Assembly: GCF_014199305.1 (NCBI RefSeq)
Contig: NZ_JACIJK010000007.1
Coordinates: forward strand, 186,001 to 250,000
Length of the DNA stretch: 64,000 nucleotides
DNA from: Sphingomonas aerophila
Lineage (GTDB): Bacteria; Pseudomonadota; Alphaproteobacteria; Sphingomonadales; Sphingomonadaceae
Reading direction: 5' to 3'
The first letter of the stretch is position 1, and every line of letters starts with the position of its first letter. The position numbers and the translations under genes were made by a program. The notes under the pieces were generated by a model. That model was not told the origin of the DNA, ran no database searches, and was given only the letters and a program-made list of their open reading frames with translations. Shown in pieces: positions 1 to 8,188 of this stretch.

Positions 1-1
1 G

Positions 2-253
2 CTGGTGCCGATGGGGCAGCAGTTCCTGCGGGCATCGACCGGCAACCTGTTCTGGTTGCGCCAACTGAGCGGGGCGACCTTCGACCCGCGTTTGTATGAC
101 GCAACCCGGTCTTATCCGAGCGACCTGGTCGCGGTGACGCCCGCTATTCTTCAGGAAACGGCGCGCAAGTACCTCCGGCCCGACACAGACTGGACCATGG
201 CCGTATTGCCGCGGGACAAGGGCTCCGCGACGGCGCCGTCGTCGGCCCGCTGA
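2..253 (+). CDS. M16 family zinc peptidase, C-terminal end (partial)
   Basis: Only the last 83 or so codons are in the window; the gene begins to the left of it. The visible protein has the end pattern of pitrilysin-type (M16) peptidases: a helix with a V-T-P-A-x-L-x-x-T-A-x-K-Y-L stretch followed by a short strand ending V-L-P. The zinc-binding HxxEH motif would lie upstream and cannot be checked. M16 proteins of this sort in alphaproteobacteria are periplasmic or membrane-linked zinc proteases, often made of two half-domains. Identification rests on the C-terminal pattern alone, so the family is likely and the substrate unknown. Confidence 0.6.
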   Translation: MVPMGQQFLRASTGNLFWLRQLSGATFDPRLYDATRSYPSDLVAVTPAILQETARKYLRPDTDWTMAVLPRDKGSATAPSSAR

Positions 254-614
254 CGGGTCACGGCTCCGGGGCTGCCACACTGGGCGGCTCCCGAGTTGGA
301 GCAATCTAAAAAACGGAAACGCGCGGGGGAGAGCAGGCTGTGTGCCGCTCAATCCCCCGCCATCGTCCGGCCGGTGCCGGTCTTACCGGCGGCTCCGCTC
401 CTGCACGCATTTATGTTCTCGGCAGGACGATGGCGTACCGCTACGCCGGACCGGGAACAAAAAAAAGGCCGGTCAAAGACCGGCCGTAAAAGTTTTTAGG
501 AGAGGATGCCTGAAAGGCACACCCCTTTTGCAGCGCAGCAATGGTTATCGCAAGTGCAACATATGCCGCTGCGATTGCAGTTTCTGCATCTGAGAACGTT
601 CACAGTCGAGGTTT
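254..614. other. Intergenic region between convergent genes
   Basis: This 361-base stretch separates the rightward peptidase gene from the leftward acyl-CoA ligase gene. It holds a short imperfect hairpin (5-base arms at 287-291 and 298-302) and the strong terminator at 459-485. Short open frames can be read through it, but none has a ribosome binding site or a recognisable product. I see no tRNA or known RNA in it. Confidence 0.6.
459..485 (-). terminator. Rho-independent terminator of the acyl-CoA ligase gene
   Basis: A perfect 8-bp stem (467-474 with 478-485) closes on a 3-base loop. Read on the minus strand it is followed by eight T residues (the A run 459-466 on the plus strand). That is a canonical terminator for the leftward gene ending at 615. 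On the plus strand the stem is followed by a weaker T-containing tail near 492-497, so it may also stop rightward transcription from the M16 gene. Confidence 0.85.
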
Positions 615-2468
615 TCAGCTATGATACAGCGCATTCAGCCGTTCCTGGTACACACTGCGCAGCACGTGGCGACGGATTTTTAGGCTCGGCGTCAGCTGGC
701 CATTGTCGATGGTGAACGGCTCGTCAGCCAGGATAAAGCGTCGGACCCGTTCGATCTGCGACAGGTCCTTGTTCACCCGCTCAACCGCCTGCCCTATCGC
801 AGTGCGGTATGCGCTGTTCTGCGAAAGCGATTCGGCGCGACAGGGTGATCCGTTCGCCGCGCACCATTCCTGCGTCCATTCGGGATCGGGCACGATCACC
901 GCGACCATGTAAGGTCGGCGGTCGCCGATGATCATCGCCTGGACGATCTCGGGCCGGAGGGTCAGCATGCCCTCCACTTTCTGGGGCGCGATGTTGTCGC
1001 CCTTGTCGTTGATGATCAGGTCCTTCTTGCGATCGGTGATCCTGATCCGCCCGGCCTCGTCGAATTCGCCGACGTCCCCGGTATGAAGCCACCCGCCCTG
1101 GAGGACCCGCGCGCTTTCCGCGTCGTTGCGCCAATAGCCCTTCATCACCAGCTCGCCGCGTACCAGGATCTCCCCATCCTCAGCGATTCGGACCTCCGTA
1201 TCGAGCAGGGGCGGGCCCACCGTGTCCATGCGGATGCCGGCGGATGGGCGGTTGCAGGCGATCACCGGCGCCGCTTCGGTCTGGCCATAGCCTTGCAACA
1301 GCGTAAGGCCGATCGAATGGAAGAACACGCCGATTTCCGGGTTCAGCGGCGCCCCGCCCGATACCATCGCCTTTAGCCGCCCGCCAAAGCGCGCCGCCAT
1401 CTTGGGCTTGAACAGCATGTCCACAACAAGGCGCATCGGCCGGTCGGTCCAGCGCAGTTGCCCGCTGTAATCCTTGGCACCGATGTCGAGCCCGCGGGAC
1501 AACAGGCGCGCGGCAAGCCCGCCCTGCTTCTCGACCGCCTTGGTGATGCGGGTGCGCAGCACCTCGAACAGGCGCGGCACGACGACCATGATGGTCGGGC
1601 GAACCTCTTCGATGTTGGAGGCGAGCTTCTCGAGCCCTTCGGCGTAAAAGATCTGCCCGCCGAGCCCGATTGGCAGATACTGCCCGCCGGTATGTTCATA
1701 GGCGTGGCTGAGCGGCAGGAAGGACAGGAATACCTCGTCCCCCCAGCCGAAATCCTCGGCGATGACCGCCAGGCACCCGGCGACGTTATGCAGGATGGCG
1801 CCGTGGTGCTGCATCACGCCCCGCGGCGCGCCGCCCGTGCCCGAAGTATAGATGATGCAGGCAAGGTCCTGCCGCGTAAAGGTTGCGCCGGCGGCCACGG
1901 CGGCGGATTCGGCAGGGTGCGCGTCGATCAGCCCATGCCAATCGTGGAAAGTGAGCGCGCCCGTGGGCACCCGCATCTCGTCCATGCCGATCACCGTGTG
2001 GGTCTGGTTCGACTTCAATACGGCAGGCAACAGGGTGCGGGCGAGCTTCTGTGTCGACACGATGATCGCGCACGCGCCGGAGTTCTCGATGATGTGCGCG
2101 TGGTCGCGTTCGGTGTTGGTGGTGTAGGTCGGGACCGTGACCAGCCCCGCCGCCATGATGGCAAGGTCGCTGATCGCCCATTCCGGCCGGTTCTCCGACA
2201 CCAACATCACGCGGTCGCCGGGTGTTAGGCCTATGGCCCGCAACGCCGTGGAAAGGCCCGCAACCTGGCGCGCCGCCTGCGCCCAGCTGATCGATTGCCA
2301 CTGCCCGTTCTTCTTGCTCCACAGGAACGGCGCATCGCCCCGCTCCAAGGCCCGCGCGAAGAACATCGACACCAGATTGGGGAAGTGCTCGAACTGCCGC
2401 AATTGTCTCTCCTGCTTGTCCGGCTTTTGCCGGTTATTCGGGCGGTTGGCCGGGCTTGGCCCCGACAC
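615..2468 (-). CDS. Long-chain acyl-CoA synthetase (AMP-forming, FadD-type)
   Basis: 617-residue member of the ANL adenylating superfamily. It activates a fatty acid to acyl-AMP and then to the CoA thioester at the membrane or in the cytoplasm. The P-loop-like motif YTSGTGGAPRG is at about residues 207-217, the substrate motif GYGQTEAAP lies mid-protein, and the hinge region reads TGDVGEFDEAGRIRITDRKKD. Length and motifs fit the bacterial long-chain FadD15-like type. The start is a GTG that overlaps the end of the upstream gamma-glutamyltransferase gene by 35 bases, with only a weak ribosome binding site; no good in-frame ATG exists before the conserved region. The family is certain, the chain-length preference is not. 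Confidence 0.9.
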   Translation of the reverse strand: MSGPSPANRPNNRQKPDKQERQLRQFEHFPNLVSMFFARALERGDAPFLWSKKNGQWQSISWAQAARQVAGLSTALRAIGLTPGDRVMLVSENRPEWAISDLAIMAAGLVTVPTYTTNTERDHAHIIENSGACAIIVSTQKLARTLLPAVLKSNQTHTVIGMDEMRVPTGALTFHDWHGLIDAHPAESAAVAAGATFTRQDLACIIYTSGTGGAPRGVMQHHGAILHNVAGCLAVIAEDFGWGDEVFLSFLPLSHAYEHTGGQYLPIGLGGQIFYAEGLEKLASNIEEVRPTIMVVVPRLFEVLRTRITKAVEKQGGLAARLLSRGLDIGAKDYSGQLRWTDRPMRLVVDMLFKPKMAARFGGRLKAMVSGGAPLNPEIGVFFHSIGLTLLQGYGQTEAAPVIACNRPSAGIRMDTVGPPLLDTEVRIAEDGEILVRGELVMKGYWRNDAESARVLQGGWLHTGDVGEFDEAGRIRITDRKKDLIINDKGDNIAPQKVEGMLTLRPEIVQAMIIGDRRPYMVAVIVPDPEWTQEWCAANGSPCRAESLSQNSAYRTAIGQAVERVNKDLSQIERVRRFILADEPFTIDNGQLTPSLKIRRHVLRSVYQERLNALYHS

Positions 2469-4176
2469 GTTTTAATCTCGTTATGCTGCCATCCTCGCCC
2501 ATCGCGACGCCCTCGCTTCGTGGGTCGGCGGCGCCGATCCAGCGGCCGTCCTTCCATTCGATCGCGTTTGCTTTCAGGCCGAGCGGCGTCACGGTCACCT
2601 TGTCGCCAATCGCACGCATGCCGGCGACCACGGCCTCCCGGTCGGTGCCCTGTTCGACCACCACCGGGCCCGGCGCGAAGACCAGTCCGGTTGCGATCGC
2701 ATCCTGCGCGCTCATGCCCCAGTCGACTACCCCGACGATCGCCTTGGCGACCTGGGCGATGATGGTCGGCCCGCCCGCCGCACCGACGGCCAGCCGGACC
2801 CGGCCGTCCGGACCATAAACGATCGTCGGTGCCATGGAGGAACGCGGCCGCTTGCCGCCCTCCACCCGGTTGGCGGCCAGAGCGCCGTCCTTGTCGGGCA
2901 CGATGTCGAAGTCGGTCAGCTGGTTGTTGAGCACGGTGCCGTCGACCGACAGGCCCGATCCGAACACGCCCTCGACCGTGGTCGTCACCTCCACCACGTT
3001 TCCGCGACGGTCGACGACGGCGAGGTCGGTGGTGCCGGCAACCTCCCTTGCCGGCACGGACATGCGCGGCGGAGCGCCCGCGGGCTGACCGGCGGTCACG
3101 GTGTCAATCGCGCGGGTGGGGGAGATCAGCGCCGACCGCCTGGCGAGATAGGCGGGGTCAAGCAGCCCGGTGACCGGAACGCTCACGTAATCGGGATCGC
3201 CAACGTACAGGTCGCGATCGGCATAGGCGAGGCGTGAGGATTCGGCGAACAGGTGCCACGCGACGGGCGACGCGCTGCCCAGGCGCGCCATGTCGAACCG
3301 TTCCAGTTGCTTCAGGATCATCAGGACGGTGATGCCGCCGGATGAGGGCGGCCCCATGCCGCAGACCTTGTGGGCGCGGTAGGTCAGGCAGATCGGCGGA
3401 CGCGCCTTCGCATGATAGCTGGCGAGATCACCCGTCGTCATCGCGGACGGATTGCGCCACGCGGTGTTGACGGTCGTGACCAGCTTTTGCGCCTGCGGGC
3501 CGACATAGAAGCTGTCGGCGCCAAGCTTTGCCAGTCGCTCCATCAGGGCAGCCTGGGCAGGGTTGCGAACCAGGCTTCCGGCGGGCAGCGTTTCGCCGTT
3601 CGGGCCGGAGAAGATTGCGCGCGTCTCGGGCGTGATATGCCGGCCATTCTGGGCCAGGGCGTTGACGAAACGCGGGGTCAGCCGCCAGCCGTCGCGGGCA
3701 AGGCGGATGGCGGGATCGAACAACCGCGCCCAGGGCAGCTTGCCCGCCTGTTGATGGGCGAGGGCCATGCCGCGCAACGCGCCGGGCACCCCGACGCTGC
3801 GCCCGCCCGGCACTGCGTCGGCATGTCTGAGCGGCGTGCCGGCGGCGGTGTAGAACCAGCGCGGGCCGGCGGCGGCAGGCGCCGTCTCGCGCGCGTCGAT
3901 GGTGGCGAACCTGCCGCGCCCGTCGTGGCGCACCCAGAAGCTGCCACCGCCCATCCCGGAGCTTTGGGGCTCCACAACCCCCAGCGCGAGCATGGTCGCG
4001 ATGGCGGCGTCGGTGGCGCTACCGCCTGCGCGCAGGATCTCCACGCCCGCAGCGGCGGCGCGCGGATCAGCGGCGCTGACCATGCCAGGAACGGTACGCG
4101 GGGCAGGGCGGCGGGCCTCGGCGGGAAGGGCAGTCAGCGCAGCAGCGGCGCACAACAGGGCAGTAATCGTCCTCAT
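2434..4176 (-). CDS. ggt: Gamma-glutamyltransferase, secreted
   Basis: 580 residues from the ATG at 4176, chosen because it gives a clean signal peptide (MRTITALLCAAAALTALPAEA). The frame stays open about 100 codons upstream, but that part is arginine-rich and unlike the family. The enzyme moves gamma-glutamyl groups from glutathione in the periplasm and matures by self-cleavage in front of a threonine. The GTTDLAVVD motif places that nucleophile at about Thr382, dividing the protein into a large and a small subunit. The substrate-binding GMGPPSSGG and the RPRSSMAPT motif are both present. It lies between pyrD and the acyl-CoA ligase on the same strand and overlaps the ligase start. No truncation is seen. 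Confidence 0.95.
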   Translation of the reverse strand: MRTITALLCAAAALTALPAEARRPAPRTVPGMVSAADPRAAAAGVEILRAGGSATDAAIATMLALGVVEPQSSGMGGGSFWVRHDGRGRFATIDARETAPAAAGPRWFYTAAGTPLRHADAVPGGRSVGVPGALRGMALAHQQAGKLPWARLFDPAIRLARDGWRLTPRFVNALAQNGRHITPETRAIFSGPNGETLPAGSLVRNPAQAALMERLAKLGADSFYVGPQAQKLVTTVNTAWRNPSAMTTGDLASYHAKARPPICLTYRAHKVCGMGPPSSGGITVLMILKQLERFDMARLGSASPVAWHLFAESSRLAYADRDLYVGDPDYVSVPVTGLLDPAYLARRSALISPTRAIDTVTAGQPAGAPPRMSVPAREVAGTTDLAVVDRRGNVVEVTTTVEGVFGSGLSVDGTVLNNQLTDFDIVPDKDGALAANRVEGGKRPRSSMAPTIVYGPDGRVRLAVGAAGGPTIIAQVAKAIVGVVDWGMSAQDAIATGLVFAPGPVVVEQGTDREAVVAGMRAIGDKVTVTPLGLKANAIEWKDGRWIGAADPRSEGVAMGEDGSITRLKRVGAKPGQPPE

Positions 4177-4225
4177 CGCGGCGAACCGTAGCGGCAAGCG
4201 ATCGACGTGCAAGCTGCGGAACGGG

Positions 4226-5266
4226 TCAGTTGGTGCCCACCACCTCAGCGACATTGGCGTGGCCATCACGGGAGAGCAGCGCGTCGAGATCGCGCACGAT
4301 CCGCCACACCAGCCCCGGCCCGCCAAAAGCCAGTGCGGTATAAAGCTGCACCAGGCTTGCCCCGCTACGCAGCCGCGCATAGGCCTCCGCCGCGTCGCCG
4401 ATCCCGCCCGCGGCCACGAGCGGCAGCGCTCCCCCGGTCGCCGTGCGAAAGTCGCGAAGGCGCTGGTGGGCAAGCGGCGCTAGGGGCCGCCCCGAAAGGC
4501 CACCGGTCTCCGCTGCCGCCGGGGAGGTCAGGCCCGCCGGGCGCGACACCGTGGTATTGCCGATCACCAGTGCGCCGATCCGCGCGTCCATGCTCGCGCG
4601 CGCCACGCCGTCGAGCGTCGCCGGATCGAGATCGGGCGCGACCTTCAGGAACAAGGGTGTTGTGCCCCGCGCCTCGTTGCACGCGGCCAGCAGCTCGGCG
4701 AGTGCCGTCCCTTGCTGCAGATCGCGCAGGCCCGGGGTGTTGGGCGACGAGATGTTGATCGCGACGTAATCGGCACAACCCGTGCTCACCGCCGCTTCCA
4801 CGCCAGCGTGATAGTCAGCGACACGGTCGGTCGCGTCCTTGTTGGCGCCGACGTTGATCCCAAGCGGTCCACGCCGCCGCGTTGTTGCCGCGCGTGCAAC
4901 GCCCGCGGCGAGCCCTTGGTTGTTGAAGCCATATCGGTTCACCACCGCCCCGTCGTCGGGCAGGCGGAACAGGCGCGGGCGCGGGTTGCCGGGCTGGGGC
5001 AGGGGCGTCAGCGTTCCCACCTCCACCGCGCCCGCGCCAAGGGCGAACAGGCCGGAGGCGCCACGCGCATCCTTGTCCAGCCCGGCCGCGATGCCGACGG
5101 GGTTGGGGAAGCTCAGCCCCGCCACCGTGGTGACCAGGCGTGGGAAGCGGGCAGGGTTGCGGCCGCCGGGCGTCCCCAGCGCTCCCCAGCCAGCCAGTGC
5201 CTTGATGGCGAGTTCATGGGCGCGTTCGGGATCGAGGCGCTGGAGGAACAAGGACGAAAGCGTCAT
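4226..5266 (-). CDS. pyrD: Dihydroorotate dehydrogenase (quinone), class 2
   Basis: 346 residues. PyrD oxidises dihydroorotate to orotate in pyrimidine synthesis, passing electrons to membrane quinone through FMN. Class 2 features are the N-terminal amphipathic helices (LFLQRLDPERAHELAIKAL), the VEVGTLTPLPQPGNPRPR segment, NRYGFNNQG, and NISSPNTPGL with the catalytic serine. The ATG at 5266 was chosen because the family starts at such a helix. It is divergent from the SUF operon, and 94 bases separate it from the palindromic operator. Its stop lies 50 bases from the ggt start, so the two may be cotranscribed, although they are not functionally linked. Confidence 0.96.
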   Translation of the reverse strand: MTLSSLFLQRLDPERAHELAIKALAGWGALGTPGGRNPARFPRLVTTVAGLSFPNPVGIAAGLDKDARGASGLFALGAGAVEVGTLTPLPQPGNPRPRLFRLPDDGAVVNRYGFNNQGLAAGVARAATTRRRGPLGINVGANKDATDRVADYHAGVEAAVSTGCADYVAINISSPNTPGLRDLQQGTALAELLAACNEARGTTPLFLKVAPDLDPATLDGVARASMDARIGALVIGNTTVSRPAGLTSPAAAETGGLSGRPLAPLAHQRLRDFRTATGGALPLVAAGGIGDAAEAYARLRSGASLVQLYTALAFGGPGLVWRIVRDLDALLSRDGHANVAEVVGTN

Positions 5267-5360
5267 GTTCGGCGCATCGCACCCGCGCCGGTGCCTGTCA
5301 AAATGACGTAAATCGCGCCGATTGCCCGGTTGACGCGACGGGCCCGAAGGACCATCTGCC

Positions 5361-5383
5361 AATCGGACCGAACTGGTCCGATT
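5361..5383. promoter_or_regulatory. Palindromic operator of the SUF operon
   Basis: A perfect inverted repeat: the 9-base arm AATCGGACC (5361-5369), a 5-base spacer, and the 9-base arm GGTCCGATT (5375-5383). It ends 20 bases before the ATG of the Rrf2 regulator and lies downstream of a possible -35 element (TTGACG, 5330-5335). Rrf2 proteins bind dyad sites of about this size, so autoregulation of the regulator and the sufBCDSTA genes is the simple reading. The symmetry is seen directly; the binding is inferred. Confidence 0.75.
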
Positions 5384-5403
5384 TGAGAGTTGTTCGCAAC
5401 AAC

Positions 5404-5865
5404 ATGCGCCTGTCTTCGCTAGCCGATTATGCCGTGGTCATGCTGACCGCCGCCGCCCGCTCCTGTGGCACGGCGCGGCTCAACGCGACCCTGCTCGCCG
5501 AGCAGACCGGCGTACCGCTGCCGACCGCGCAAAAGCTGGTCAGCCGCTTGTCCGCCGCGGGCCTGCTGGAAAGCGCGCGGGGCACGGGCGGCGGGGTTCG
5601 CCTGTCGCGACCGCCCTCGGCTATCACGCTCGCCGACATCATCGAGGCAGTGGAAGGGCCGATCGCGCTTACCACCTGTGTCGACCTGGAGCGCCACGAC
5701 TGCGCGCTCGACGGCCACTGCCAGGTCAAGCCGCATTGGGGCATCGTCAACGAAGCGGTGCGCGGTGCGCTCGCTTCGGTCAGCCTTGCCCGGCTCGCTT
5801 CGCTTCCTTCTTCCGATCACCGCGCCGCTATGCCCGTCATGGCTGTTGCCGAGGTATTGAACTGA
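5404..5865 (+). CDS. SUF system regulator, Rrf2 family
   Basis: 153 residues from the ATG at 5404; a TTG at 5383 would add seven residues but would place the start inside the operator. The N-terminal winged helix reads [16 protein letters not shown], then the [18 protein letters not shown] recognition region. Three cysteines, C92, C100 and C106, form the cluster-binding set seen in IscR-like Rrf2 proteins (spacing C-x7-C-x5-C). It probably senses iron-sulfur status and controls the downstream operon through the palindrome at 5361-5383. The stop codon overlaps the sufB start by one base (TGATG), so translation is coupled. It resembles the SUF-operon regulator subfamily known from Xanthomonas and alphaproteobacteria. 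Confidence 0.9.
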   Translation: MRLSSLADYAVVMLTAAARSCGTARLNATLLAEQTGVPLPTAQKLVSRLSAAGLLESARGTGGGVRLSRPPSAITLADIIEAVEGPIALTTCVDLERHDCALDGHCQVKPHWGIVNEAVRGALASVSLARLASLPSSDHRAAMPVMAVAEVLN

Positions 5866-7337
5866 TGGCCACCAAGAACGCAGAGGCCTATGCGGCCGTC
5901 TCCAAGAAGTACGAGTGGGGCTTTGCCACCGACATCGAACAGGACTTCGCGCCCAAGGGGCTGAGCGAGGACACCGTTCGCTATATCAGCGCCAAGAAGA
6001 ACGAGCCCGAATGGATGCTCGACTGGCGGCTGAAGGCGTTCCGCTTGTGGCTGACCATGGAAGCGCCCGACTGGTCGAAGCTGAACATCCCGCCGATCGA
6101 CTACCAGGACGCGTATTATTACGCGGAGCCCAAGGCCAAGGCGACCATCGCGAGCCTGGACGAGCTAGACCCGGAAATTCGCCGGACTTACGAGAAGCTC
6201 GGCATCCCGATCGAGGAGCAGAAGCTGCTCGCCAATGTTGAGGGCGCCGAGCCGCCGCGTCGCGTCGCGGTCGATGCGGTGTTCGACAGCGTTTCGGTCG
6301 CGACCACCTTTCGCGCGGAACTGGAGCGCGCGGGCGTGATCTTCCGGTCGATCAGCGAAGCGATCCGCGAATATCCCGACCTCGTCCGCAAATGGCTGGG
6401 CAAGGTTGTGCCGCAGCGCGACAACTATTTCGCAACGCTCAACAGCGCGGTCTTTTCGGACGGTACGTTTGTCTACATTCCGGAAGGCGTGCGCTGCCCG
6501 ATGGAGCTGTCGACCTATTTCCGTATCAATGCGGAAAATACCGGCCAGTTCGAGCGCACGTTGATCGTCGCCGACAAGGGCAGCTATGTCAGCTACCTCG
6601 AAGGCTGCACCGCGCCGATGCGTGACGAGAACCAGCTCCACGCCGCGGTGGTAGAGCTGGTCGCGCTGGACGATGCCGAGATCAAATACTCGACCGTCCA
6701 GAACTGGTATCCGGGTGACGAGAACGGTGTCGGCGGCATCTACAATTTCGTCACCAAGCGCGCGCTTTGTCAGGGCCGGAACAGCAAGGTCAGCTGGACG
6801 CAGGTTGAGACCGGTTCCGCGATCACCTGGAAATATCCCAGCTGCGTGCTGGCGGGCGATAACAGCGTGGGCGAGTTCTACTCGGTCGCGGTGACGAACA
6901 ATCGCCAGCAGGCCGATACCGGCACCAAGATGATCCACCTCGGCAAGAACACGAAATCGACCATCGTGTCCAAGGGGATCAGCGCCGGGCGGTCTGACAA
7001 CACTTATCGTGGGCTGGTGCGCGTCGCGCCGACGGCGGAGGGCGTGCGCAACTTCACCCAGTGCGACAGCCTTTTGCTGGGCGACCAGTGCGGCGCGCAT
7101 ACGGTGCCGTATATCGAGGTGCGCAATCCCTCGGCCCAGATCGAGCACGAAGCGACCACGTCCAAGATTAGCGAGGACCAGCTTTTCTACGCGATGAGCC
7201 GCGGTCTGGATCAGGAGGCAGCCGTCGCGCTGATCGTCAATGGCTTCGCGCGTGAAGTACTGCAGCAGCTCCCCATGGAGTTCGCGGTCGAGGCGCAGAA
7301 ATTGCTGGGGATCAGTCTCGAGGGCAGCGTCGGCTGA
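5865..7337 (+). CDS. sufB: Fe-S cluster scaffold protein SufB
   Basis: 490 residues, full length. SufB is the scaffold of the SufBCD complex in which nascent iron-sulfur clusters are built, working in the cytoplasm with the ATPase SufC and SufD. The conserved core is plain: [20 protein letters not shown], the beta-helix region rich in SxVS-type repeats, and the C-terminal [19 protein letters not shown] with C400 and C409. The ATG at 5865 overlaps the regulator's stop codon. A gap of about 70 bases with two hairpins follows before sufC, the only sizeable gap inside the operon. Confidence 0.97.
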   Translation: MATKNAEAYAAVSKKYEWGFATDIEQDFAPKGLSEDTVRYISAKKNEPEWMLDWRLKAFRLWLTMEAPDWSKLNIPPIDYQDAYYYAEPKAKATIASLDELDPEIRRTYEKLGIPIEEQKLLANVEGAEPPRRVAVDAVFDSVSVATTFRAELERAGVIFRSISEAIREYPDLVRKWLGKVVPQRDNYFATLNSAVFSDGTFVYIPEGVRCPMELSTYFRINAENTGQFERTLIVADKGSYVSYLEGCTAPMRDENQLHAAVVELVALDDAEIKYSTVQNWYPGDENGVGGIYNFVTKRALCQGRNSKVSWTQVETGSAITWKYPSCVLAGDNSVGEFYSVAVTNNRQQADTGTKMIHLGKNTKSTIVSKGISAGRSDNTYRGLVRVAPTAEGVRNFTQCDSLLLGDQCGAHTVPYIEVRNPSAQIEHEATTSKISEDQLFYAMSRGLDQEAAVALIVNGFAREVLQQLPMEFAVEAQKLLGISLEGSVG

Positions 7338-7347
7338 TCTGCCACAC

Positions 7348-7364
7348 CCCGGCCAGGTGCCGGG
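7348..7364 (+). repeat. Short inverted repeat after sufB
   Basis: Arms CCCGGC (7348-7353) and GCCGGG (7359-7364) around a 5-base loop. There is no T-run behind it, so it is more likely an RNA-stability or pausing hairpin than a full terminator. It sits 10 bases after the sufB stop. Confidence 0.4.
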
Positions 7365-7389
7365 ACCAAACCACAACGGTCGGGACGTG

Positions 7390-7409
7390 ATCCCGGCCAA
7401 CGCCGGGAT
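7390..7409 (+). repeat. Palindromic intergenic repeat overlapping the sufC start
   Basis: Perfect arms ATCCCGGC (7390-7397) and GCCGGGAT (7402-7409) around a 4-base loop. With the flanking GTG and GAC it has the form of the interspersed GTCATCCCGGC...GCCGGGATGAC palindromes found in many alphaproteobacterial genomes (general knowledge, copy number here unchecked). The ATG at 7408 uses the last two bases of the repeat. Confidence 0.55.
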
Positions 7410-7413
7410 GACG

Positions 7414-8157
7414 ATGTTAGTTATTGAAAACCTCCACGCCGAGATTGACGGCAAGCCGATCCTCAAGGGCCTCTCGCTGTCCGTGAACGCGGGCGAGGTG
7501 CATGCGATCATGGGGCCGAACGGGGCCGGCAAGTCGACGCTGGGCTATGTCCTGGGCGGACGCCCCGGCTATGAGGTGACCGACGGGTCGGTCACGTTCG
7601 CCGGTCAGGACCTGCTCGAGCTTGCGCCGCATGAGCGCGCAGCGGCCGGCCTGTTCCTCGGTTTCCAGTACCCGGTCGAGATTCCCGGCGTCTCCAACGT
7701 CCAGTTCCTGCGCGAGGCGCTAAACGCGCAACGCGCCAGCCGCGAGGAAAAGGCGCTGTCGGGCGCGGAGTTCCTGAAGCTCGCGCGTGAGGAAGCGCGC
7801 AAGCTCGACATGGATGCCGAGATGCTGAAGCGCCCGGTCAATGTCGGCTTTTCCGGCGGTGAGAAGAAGCGGAACGAGATGGTGCAGATGGGCATCGTCA
7901 ACCCGAAGTTCGCGATCCTCGACGAAACCGACTCCGGTCTCGACATCGACGCGCTGCGGATCGTTGGCGACGGCATCAACCGCATCATGCGGGCCCCGGA
8001 GAAGGCGGTGCTGCTGATCACCCACTACCAGCGCCTGCTCGACTATGTGCAGCCCGACTTCGTGCATGTTCTGGCCGACGGCCGCATCACCCGGTCGGGC
8101 GGGGCGGAGCTCGCCCACCAGCTCGAGCGTGAGGGCTACGCGGAGATCGCGGCGTGA
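7414..8157 (+). CDS. sufC: Fe-S cluster assembly ATPase SufC
   Basis: About 247 residues. SufC is the ABC-type ATPase that drives conformational change in the SufBCD scaffold. Walker A (GPNGAGKST), the ABC signature (FSGGEKKRNE, with the SufC-typical KKR) and Walker B (FAILDETDSGLD) are all intact, as is the switch histidine (LLITHYQRLL). Two starts are possible, ATG 7408 and ATG 7414. The first is partly made of the palindromic repeat, while the second begins MLVIENLHAEIDG, the usual SufC start, and is preferred. Neither has a strong ribosome binding site. Thirty-one bases separate it from sufD. Confidence 0.96.
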   Translation: MLVIENLHAEIDGKPILKGLSLSVNAGEVHAIMGPNGAGKSTLGYVLGGRPGYEVTDGSVTFAGQDLLELAPHERAAAGLFLGFQYPVEIPGVSNVQFLREALNAQRASREEKALSGAEFLKLAREEARKLDMDAEMLKRPVNVGFSGGEKKRNEMVQMGIVNPKFAILDETDSGLDIDALRIVGDGINRIMRAPEKAVLLITHYQRLLDYVQPDFVHVLADGRITRSGGAELAHQLEREGYAEIAA

Positions 8158-8188
8158 CCCTTTCGCGCCCTTTTGCGGGGGAACGCTG

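Noticed and set aside
296..593. Two overlapping short plus-strand frames in the 254-614 gap.
   Set aside because: They cross a strong terminator hairpin, lack ribosome binding sites and resemble no known protein.
4177..4473. N-terminal extension of about 99 codons on gamma-glutamyltransferase.
   Set aside because: The added residues are Arg/Trp/Cys-rich and overlap pyrD; a proper signal peptide begins at the ATG at 4176.
6165..7532. 455-codon minus-strand frame across sufB.
   Set aside because: Antisense to a conserved scaffold gene, with no recognisable protein pattern.
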